Shown: in pieces, positions 17,575-23,527 of the stretch
Layout of the letters: the number at the start of each line of letters is the position of its first letter
Numbering within the stretch: position 1 is the first letter of the stretch
DNA from: Pinguiococcus pyrenoidosus
Taxonomy: Eukaryota > Sar > Pinguiophyceae > Pinguiochrysidales > Pinguiochrysidaceae
Direction of reading: 5' to 3'
Assembly: GCA_019677205.1 (NCBI GenBank)
Contig: JAAMXY010000684.1
Location: 1-23,527 of the forward strand
DNA: 23,527 nt
Position numbers and translations under genes: made by a program
The notes under the pieces: generated by a model
The model's database searches: none
What the model was told of the DNA's origin: nothing
Seen by the model: only the letters and a program-made list of their open reading frames with translations

Positions 17575-19886
17575 CTAGTCTTCCACCAGAGCTTCCTCAG
17601 CCCCTTGCGGCGGCGAGATATCTTGGCACACCTCCGCGAAGTCGACATGGGAAAAACGAATCGTGCCTAGAAGCTTCTCGGGAAGCTCGGCTGACTTTTG
17701 CGCCTCCATCAGGAAGCCAATCTCCACGATGAGGCTTTTTGCATAGTCCCGAACAAGAGCTAGAACAGAAGTGGCCACGCTGGAGCTGCTGATGTCGATG
17801 TCGACTTCGATGTAGCCGTCTCCTCGGAAGTACCGATTCTTGAGCTTGCGCCCAACGATGGCCGGGCGATTCCCGACGGCTCTCCGAACGACCCACGGGG
17901 CGTCGACAAGTGCCGGAATGAGCTTGAAGCGGCCGTCGCGGTACGAGTCCGAGCCGTTCACGAACTCGCCAAGAAGGATCTTGAACTCTTCGAGGTTTTC
18001 CTCCGACGAGGCGGCGGAGCCTTCCTCGACGGTAGGATCCGCGAGGCCCATCTCTTGCAGAAGTAGCGCCTCGGACCGGTCGTCGACGCCCGCCTGCACT
18101 TCTCCCCTCAGGTCCTCCGGCAGGGCGCGCAAAGGCAGGGCGTAGAACATGGTGCAGTTGACGAAGGGTTGCCCCGGAACTTGGATATTGACAACGAACA
18201 AGTAGTGATCCTTCTGCTCCGGAAAGGAGGGTTTCCATCGCATGATGTGATCTTGACGACCCTGACTTTGGTAAAAGTCCACGTGGATCAGCTTGGCAAC
18301 GGGTCGCCCGGCAGGAATTTTCATCTTATCCGTGAGGTACTTGGGCCCGCGGACGTTGAACTCGGTGCTTCCTTCCGAGGTCGCCTTCTTGGCTGCGGCG
18401 TTGTGGTCCACAGCGGCGCCGTGGACGGCAGGCAGGCCCTCAACAGTCGCACTGGATTTCGCAGAGGAGTCAGCGCCTCCCGAGGGAAGCGCAGATTGGC
18501 CGCTGCTGCCGCGCCTCTCGGGCGAACGGAGCACCAGCTTCCCGCTCTTTCCTTCACCGGTGCGAACGACGTGAACAGGATCGGGCTCCGATGCTCGGAC
18601 TCGCGTCGGCGTCCGAGGGGCTGCGCCGGCTGCCGTGCTGCCGGCTTGATGCGTTCCCCCCGCGGCGATGGACATCGGAGGGTCGGTCAACCGGCTCTTC
18701 AGCTGCAGCTTCGCCTGCTCGACCGCCTGATCGCGTTGGCCAGCGGCTTTTCCCTCCTGAGGAAGCAAGAAACTCAGTGGGTCGACTGCCCACTCCCATA
18801 CCACGGAGCACAGTGAAAAACATAGTGTACCTGAGATCGCAGGGCGGTTTGTAGCGTCGCGATGAGAGTCTCCGCCTTCCTTAGGGAGCTCTGGGTGTTC
18901 ATGAGCGTCGCCTCGAGTTCGCTTCGCTTCACGGCCTCGACATGAAGTTCCTTCCGCAGGCGTGTGACCTGCCGCTGCAGATACTGCACGGTCTGCGGAT
19001 CGGCAAGATTCTTCGACGGCTTGTTCGGTTGCTTCCCCGCCAGCGCAACAACGTCCGCGGGTTCGGCCGCCGAAGGCCCGCTCACGTTCAACTGCGTCGC
19101 CGACAGGGAATACACCACCGGCGGCGGGCGCAGCGAGAACTCGTCCTCCGAGCCGGAGCTCGTGATCCCCGGCTTGCTGGAAGGCGGAGGGCCCACGCTG
19201 CGCTGGTCTTCCCGGCTGACCTCCCGCGAGGGCAGGCCGAGCTCTTGAAGGGCAGCATCCCGCTGGGCCTTGATTGCCGAAGCCCGGGCGCGCACGTTGG
19301 CCTTCGAGCGCGCGATGTCGGCCAGCTGCATCTGCAGGGCTTCAATGTGCAACGCGTGCGCTTCACGCTCCAGCTGCATGTCCTCCTCGTGGCGCAGCTC
19401 GGCCTCCTTGTAGCCGTCCGCGACGTCGACCATGGTGCGCAGCGAAGCGGCCAGGGTGTCGTTCCTCGCCTGGAGCCGCTGGCGCTCCGCTTGGTTCGCC
19501 CGCTCTTGCCTCTCGACGGCGGCGTTGGCTTCGCAGTCGCGCATGCACTGGCGCTCCAGGCTTCGCAGGCGCTCCGCGAGGCGAAGATTGGCGTTTCGAG
19601 CCACATCCAGCCGCCGCTGAGTCACCACCAGCTGGTCCACGGTGATGGCCGCCGCGCGGCAAGCGGCGCTCACCGCCGCCCCGGGCTCCTTGAAGTCGAA
19701 TTTGGCATGGTCCGCGTCCTCGGCGGCGGCGATCTGGACGCCAGAGCGCTGCAGCTCCTCCAGCAGCCGGAGCTCCACATTGTGCCGCACTTGCTCGTAC
19801 TTCAGGTCCATCGCGGCGCCTACCGAATGGGCAGGCGCTGCCAGCGGCCCGCCCTGGCGGTCTCTCCGGCGGAAGATGCGAAACAT
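17575..19886 (-). CDS. EDR2 C-terminal (DUF1336) domain protein with a long coiled-coil N-terminus
   Basis: Model: exons 19886-18831 and 18756-17575, 745 residues, with a 74-nt phase-0 intron (GTACAC donor, CTCAG acceptor). The ATG at 19886 is used; an in-frame GTG three codons earlier is unlikely. Residues ~70-250 and ~300-350 are coiled coil (ERQERANQAERQRLQARND, LRKELHVEAVKRSELEATL). A Ser/Pro-rich linker follows. The DUF1336 domain spans ~484-725: FNVRGPKYLTDKMKIPAG, HVDFY, VVNIQVPGQPF, YRDGRFKLIPALVDAPWVVR, RAVGNRPAIVGRKL, YFRGDGYIEVDIDISSSSVA and ELPEKLLGTIRF. In plants this domain is the C-terminal part of EDR2, joined to PH and START lipid-binding domains. Neither PH nor START is seen here. 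A membrane- or lipid-linked scaffold is likely but not shown. It is tail to tail with the WD40 gene and head to head with ABC1K. Confidence 0.9.
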
Positions 19887-20788
19887 GTCCTCCACAATCT
19901 GTCAGCAGCGCCTTAGCGGACTCGCCCCACCATGCGGTAACGACACTCTCCTCTTCGGCGCGCTCGTCCGCGCTTGAGACTGCAGCTCGGCTGCCACAGG
20001 CAGCGAGATGACGTGAAGAGGTCCGGGACCTCCCACGTGCGATCAGCAACTTGAACGGCGGACGGAACACGCGATGAACAGCGGCGTCAGAGGGAGCAGA
20101 AAGGGCGCCAAAAAGACGAAGCAAAACTTGAATCGGTGTGGCGCGACAAGAAACCCGAGGTGTGACGAAGCTTCGCGACACCACACCGGCGTTGACGCGA
20201 CACAGCTCAACAGCATAGGTGAAGGGGTAACTCCAAACCGAAGTGCTGGAGAACACGCCAATCCGAAGCGGCCCTGCGGATGTTTTCACCAGGTCGACGC
20301 ACCAAGTTGACGTCGAGCGCATGTCGTTGCTAATTACGGAGCGGGCCGCCGAAGCTTCGGATCTTCATTGGTGCGACGCTACTTTATGAAGCCACGTCAC
20401 GTCATCTGCCCCGGAAAATGGGGATTTCACTGGATCGATACGCGCCGCGACGTTTCCTCGTCCGCTTTTATGGCGAGGTAAGCCTCCGCCAATTACACTG
20501 CGCGCTCGCAAAGGGTGACCAATCCACGAAACGGAGGCTCTCGTTGTGACCGCCACGTCTATCATCGTGTCCCTGACGTTATAACTTTATTCACAAACAC
20601 AAATCAAAATTAATAATTTATTGTTTCATTCAGCATATTGCTTTGTGGAACCCAACGCCTGTGATGGAATCTGTCCTGTTCTCTTCCTCTTCCGTGGCCA
20701 TCTGCCTCGTGGCCCCTCTGGTCGACGGCGGAGTCGGCAGCTGACGCATCGGGCGTCATACCTGTCACTCGGCTTTTTCTCTGCTAGC
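19887..20788. promoter_or_regulatory. Long divergent promoter region, EDR2-like / ABC1K
   Basis: About 900 nt lie between the start codons, with no credible coding frame. Near ABC1K it holds three CCAAT boxes (ATTGG 20367-20371; CCAAT 20489-20493 and 20519-20523). It also holds two copies of GCCACGTC (20391-20398, 20552-20559) and CRE-like TGACGTC or TGACGTT words (20308, 20574). A 12-bp palindrome CCGAAGCTTCGG lies near 20349-20360. An AT-rich patch at about 20578-20640 precedes the start. All are motif-based inferences. Confidence 0.5.
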
Positions 20789-23050
20789 ATGGGGCTGCAA
20801 GGTGCATGGATGTGTGTGGCGCTGCTGCTGCCGGGCCTGCAGGCCTGGCAGATGCCCTTGCCACGTACCCCTCGGCTCCGGGCCGGTGCCTTGGCTGCGG
20901 TTTCGCCTCCACCCCCGCGGAAGTCGGGGGTGGCCGACCTGTCCCGGCAGCTGCGAGAGGCGCGCAGCAGCATGGAGGCGGACGAGGATGTGGCGCTGCT
21001 GATGCAGAGCCTACGTGGCGCGAATCTCAACGACGACGACCAGGCAGCGTTGGGGCAGAAGCTACGCCTCGTGGAGGTGGAGCGGGGCAGCGAGCTGCCG
21101 CTGAGCTACGACCCCACGGAGCTCAAGCGCTTCTTCAGTAGAAGCCCGGAGGCGGTGGTGCAGCGCAGCCTTCAGATCCTGACGGCGGCGTCCGGCTTCC
21201 TGCTCAAGCTGGCGTTCGACGCGGCGATGGGACGGAAAGGTCCTGAGGTGGAGGTGCAGCGGGCGTCGGAACTTCGGGAGCTGGTGACGTCGTTGGGACC
21301 CTTCTTCATCAAGATCGGCCAGGCCCTGAGCATCCGGCCAGACATCCTGCCGCCCAAGTCCATGGTGGAGCTCCAGAAGCTGTGCGACAAGGTGCCGAGC
21401 TTTGATTCTCGCATCGCCATGCAGACGATCCGCGACGAGCTGGGGTGCGACCCCGAGGAGGTCTTCAGTGAGCTGTCGCCCGAGCCAATTGCCGCGGCGA
21501 GCCTGGGGCAGGTCTACAAGGGAAAGCTGCGGTCCAACGGGCTGGAGGTGGCCGTTAAGGTGCAGAGGCCTTTCGTCTTGGAGACGGTGAGCCTCGACTT
21601 GCATCTCATGCGGGAGCTTGGCTTGGCCCTGCGGGGCCTGCCCTTCCTGAAGGATCGCACCGATCTGGTGGGGCTGGTGGACGAGTTCGCCGGGAGGTTC
21701 TACGACGAGCTCGACTACAACCTCGAGTGCGAGAACGGACTGCGCGTCGCGGAGCACATGAAGGACCTGCCCAAGGTGAAGATTCCGAAGAACTATCCCG
21801 AGTACACCACCCGGCGCGTGCACGTGGCGGAGTGGGTCTACGGCGAGAAGCTGGCGCAGTCCACGGCCGACGACGTGCTGGACCTGGTGAACGTGGGCGT
21901 GGTCACGTACCTCACGCAGCTCCTCGGCGAGGGCTTCTTCCACGCCGATCCCCACCCGGGTAACATGATTCGCACGCCAGATGGACAGCTCTGCATCCTA
22001 GACTTCGGGCTGATGACGGAGGTGACCGACGACCAGAAGTACGGCATGATCGAGGCGATCGTGCACCTCATCAACCGCGACTACACCGACATTGGCCAGG
22101 ACTTCAAGAACCTAGACTTCATCCCAGCGGACGTGGACGTCGAGCCGATCATTCCGGCGCTCACGAGAGTCTTCGACGCAGCCTTGGCGGGCGGCGGAGC
22201 GAAGAGCATCAACTTCAACGACCTCGCTGCGGACCTGGCGCAGATCACCTTTGAGTACCCCTTCCGCATCCCTCCGTACTTCGCCCTGGTGATTCGCGCC
22301 ATCGGCGTGCTGGAGGGGATCGCGCTCGTGGCCAACCCGGAGTTCGCCATCGTGGACGAGGCCTATCCGTACATCAGCCAACGCTTGCTGACGGACAAGA
22401 GCCCGCGGCTGCGCAGCGCGCTCCGATACATGGTCTATGGGCGGGATGGCGTCTTCGACGCAGAGCGACTCATCGACTTGCTGCTCGCGTTCGAAACCTA
22501 CGACGAGGTTCGACAGCAAGCCGGATACACCTCTCCGGCGAGCGCGCAGAGCTCGGCGCTGGCCTTCCAGAGTGACGCGGATCGGGTGAACACCGCTTTG
22601 GACTTCTTCTTCAGCGAGGAAGGCGACTTCTTCCGGGAGTTTCTGCTGGACGAGACCGTGCGAAGCGTGGACGTCCTGTCGCGGAACGCGATTCTTCAGC
22701 TCCTCGACGTCCCGGGCCCGCTGCAGCGCTTGCAACGCCTCTCCCCGTTCAAGACGGTCGTACCCGACCTGACGCCACAAGAAGAGACGACCCTTCGCTC
22801 CACACGAGCGCTGCTGTCCTTCTTCTTGGAGCGCGGGTCGGGACTGGGCGCCACAGAGGGAGACGGGGTCAACGTCGGGACCGCCATCCGCGGGCTGCTT
22901 CCTGTGCTGAACAAGTACTCAGGAGCGATGCGGGACTTTGGACTGAAGCTTAGCCAGAGATTAGCAAACGTTGCCAGCGATCGTCTGCTGGACGCCACCT
23001 TGGACGCCGTCCTCGGCCCCAAGAGCCCAGGAGTCTCAGCAAGAGCTTGA
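20789..23050 (+). CDS. Plastid-type ABC1K (UbiB/ADCK family) atypical kinase
   Basis: Intronless, 753 residues from the ATG at 20789. The frame is open further upstream but only through non-ATG starts, and this ATG begins a good signal peptide. ABC1K proteins regulate prenyl-quinone metabolism in plastids and mitochondria. The leader MGLQGAWMCVALLLPGLQA|WQMP, followed by a basic Pro/Arg/Ala stretch, fits bipartite plastid targeting. Family motifs: KIGQALSIRPDILP (KxGQ, Lys175-Gln178), Ala-rich loop AAASLGQVY (235-243) in place of the usual Gly-rich loop, VAVKVQRP with Lys257, the ExD region YDELDYNLECEN, HADPHPGN (387-392) and DFG (405-407). All key residues are present, so it should be active. 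The C-terminal ~250 residues extend beyond the kinase core, as in plastoglobule ABC1Ks. Exact subfamily needs a tree. Confidence 0.96.
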   Translation: MGLQGAWMCVALLLPGLQAWQMPLPRTPRLRAGALAAVSPPPPRKSGVADLSRQLREARSSMEADEDVALLMQSLRGANLNDDDQAALGQKLRLVEVERGSELPLSYDPTELKRFFSRSPEAVVQRSLQILTAASGFLLKLAFDAAMGRKGPEVEVQRASELRELVTSLGPFFIKIGQALSIRPDILPPKSMVELQKLCDKVPSFDSRIAMQTIRDELGCDPEEVFSELSPEPIAAASLGQVYKGKLRSNGLEVAVKVQRPFVLETVSLDLHLMRELGLALRGLPFLKDRTDLVGLVDEFAGRFYDELDYNLECENGLRVAEHMKDLPKVKIPKNYPEYTTRRVHVAEWVYGEKLAQSTADDVLDLVNVGVVTYLTQLLGEGFFHADPHPGNMIRTPDGQLCILDFGLMTEVTDDQKYGMIEAIVHLINRDYTDIGQDFKNLDFIPADVDVEPIIPALTRVFDAALAGGGAKSINFNDLAADLAQITFEYPFRIPPYFALVIRAIGVLEGIALVANPEFAIVDEAYPYISQRLLTDKSPRLRSALRYMVYGRDGVFDAERLIDLLLAFETYDEVRQQAGYTSPASAQSSALAFQSDADRVNTALDFFFSEEGDFFREFLLDETVRSVDVLSRNAILQLLDVPGPLQRLQRLSPFKTVVPDLTPQEETTLRSTRALLSFFLERGSGLGATEGDGVNVGTAIRGLLPVLNKYSGAMRDFGLKLSQRLANVASDRLLDATLDAVLGPKSPGVSARA

Positions 23051-23267
23051 GCGCGGCGTTGATGTAAGAGAAAGCCAATGCCCGGGCTGGCGATGGCACT
23101 GTTTCGCCAGTGCCGGAGAGATGTAGTCATTTTCCAGTTGCGACGGGTGATGAAGATCACGTTGCAGGTTGTCATACCCCCTATGAAGATCCAGTGTAAA
23201 GAAAGCGCTCTGCTTCTCGTTTCATGTACCGTTTGGACCGAGCCTTGCAACAAACGTTTGGCTGGTC

Positions 23268-23527
23268 TTACTCAAGTTTGACGATGCCACGATTCTTCAC
23301 ATTCGCCCAGACGCTCTTGCTTCGGTGGCGCACCAGATTCCCGTCGATCTTGGCGCCATCGTGACTCCGTGGCCAGTTTGGATTCGAGTTCTCGTCCGCA
23401 AAGCCGGCACGCGTCGCGTCGTCGCTTTGAAGGAACGCAAAGGCTGCTCCGGCGATTGTGGTATTCTGGCCATGGCCGCCGAAGGAATGGCTGCCGAGGA
23501 CCTTCGCCCCAATGAAGGAACCCTTGC
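23268..23527 (-). CDS. 3' end of an unidentified gene (partial)
   Basis: An open frame enters from the right edge and ends at TAA (23270-23268), giving 86 C-terminal residues. It contains no internal ATG, so it is easy to miss. It begins KGSFIGAKVLGSHSFGGHGQ and ends KNRGIVKLE. The composition (Gly/Asn/Asp/Ser with balanced charge) is more protein-like than the Arg/Pro-rich competing frames at the same place. Its orientation fits the alternating layout, with about 217 nt between its stop and that of ABC1K. I do not recognise the family, and it could include an undetected splice site. Confidence 0.5.
   Translation of the reverse strand, partial: KGSFIGAKVLGSHSFGGHGQNTTIAGAAFAFLQSDDATRAGFADENSNPNWPRSHDGAKIDGNLVRHRSKSVWANVKNRGIVKLE

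Noticed and set aside
18942-19916. A 324-codon plus-strand frame
   Set aside because: It is the antisense shadow of the coiled-coil exon of the EDR2-like gene, and no family pattern is visible.
1-23527. Bacterial operon, CRISPR, phage or insertion-sequence content
   Set aside because: Spliceosomal introns, U1-C, DRP5B and bipartite leaders show this is eukaryotic nuclear DNA. No transposase, integrase, terminal repeats or spaced direct repeats were found.

Overview
This is a gene-dense, GC-rich stretch of a eukaryotic nuclear genome. I can support thirteen protein genes: twelve complete or nearly complete, and one cut by the right edge. Ten genes carry 18 short GT-AG introns in my models, mostly 54-117 nt with one of 198 nt. 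The gene content points to an alga with a complex (secondary, red-lineage) plastid, such as a stramenopile, haptophyte or relative. Two plastid-type proteins, a PLGG1-like glycolate/glycerate carrier and an ABC1K kinase, start with a signal peptide followed by an aromatic residue at the predicted cleavage site (AAA|FRP and LQA|WQMP). This resembles the ASA-FAP bipartite targeting motif of such plastids. The window also encodes a DRP5B/ARC5 plastid-division dynamin. I cannot name the species.

Left part (1-4700): a truncated LarB-like gene (+) meets the U1 snRNP C gene (-) tail to tail. U1-C shares a divergent promoter with an unrecognised coiled-coil gene (+). That gene meets a large rhomboid-family membrane protein (-) tail to tail. 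I join two minus-strand ORFs into this rhomboid through a 62-nt intron.

Middle part (4386-12105): the rhomboid shares a promoter carrying two E2F-like sites with a Csm1/Pcs1-like kinetochore gene (+). After a 750-nt convergent gap comes the five-exon DRP5B gene (-), whose upstream region also has two E2F-like sites. A roughly 1.2-kb non-coding gap with a GATCT-rich repeat then leads to the intronless PLGG1-like gene (-).

Right part (12106-23527): an intronless two-Tudor-domain chromatin-type protein (+), a three-exon adenylate kinase (-), a six-exon WD40 protein (+), an EDR2-C (DUF1336) protein with a long coiled-coil N-terminus (-), an intronless ABC1K kinase (+), and the 3' end of an unidentified gene (-).

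Genes alternate in strand almost perfectly, so the window is a chain of shared divergent promoters and near-overlapping 3' ends. Functionally it mixes housekeeping (splicing, nucleotide balance), cell and plastid division (Csm1-like, DRP5B) and plastid metabolism (PLGG1-like, ABC1K). There are no operons, mobile elements, CRISPR arrays or rRNA/tRNA genes that I can recognise. The most interesting leads are the shared E2F-like promoter module of the kinetochore-type and plastid-division genes, the N-terminal leader on DRP5B, the catalytic-domain-less LarB, and the rhomboid architecture.
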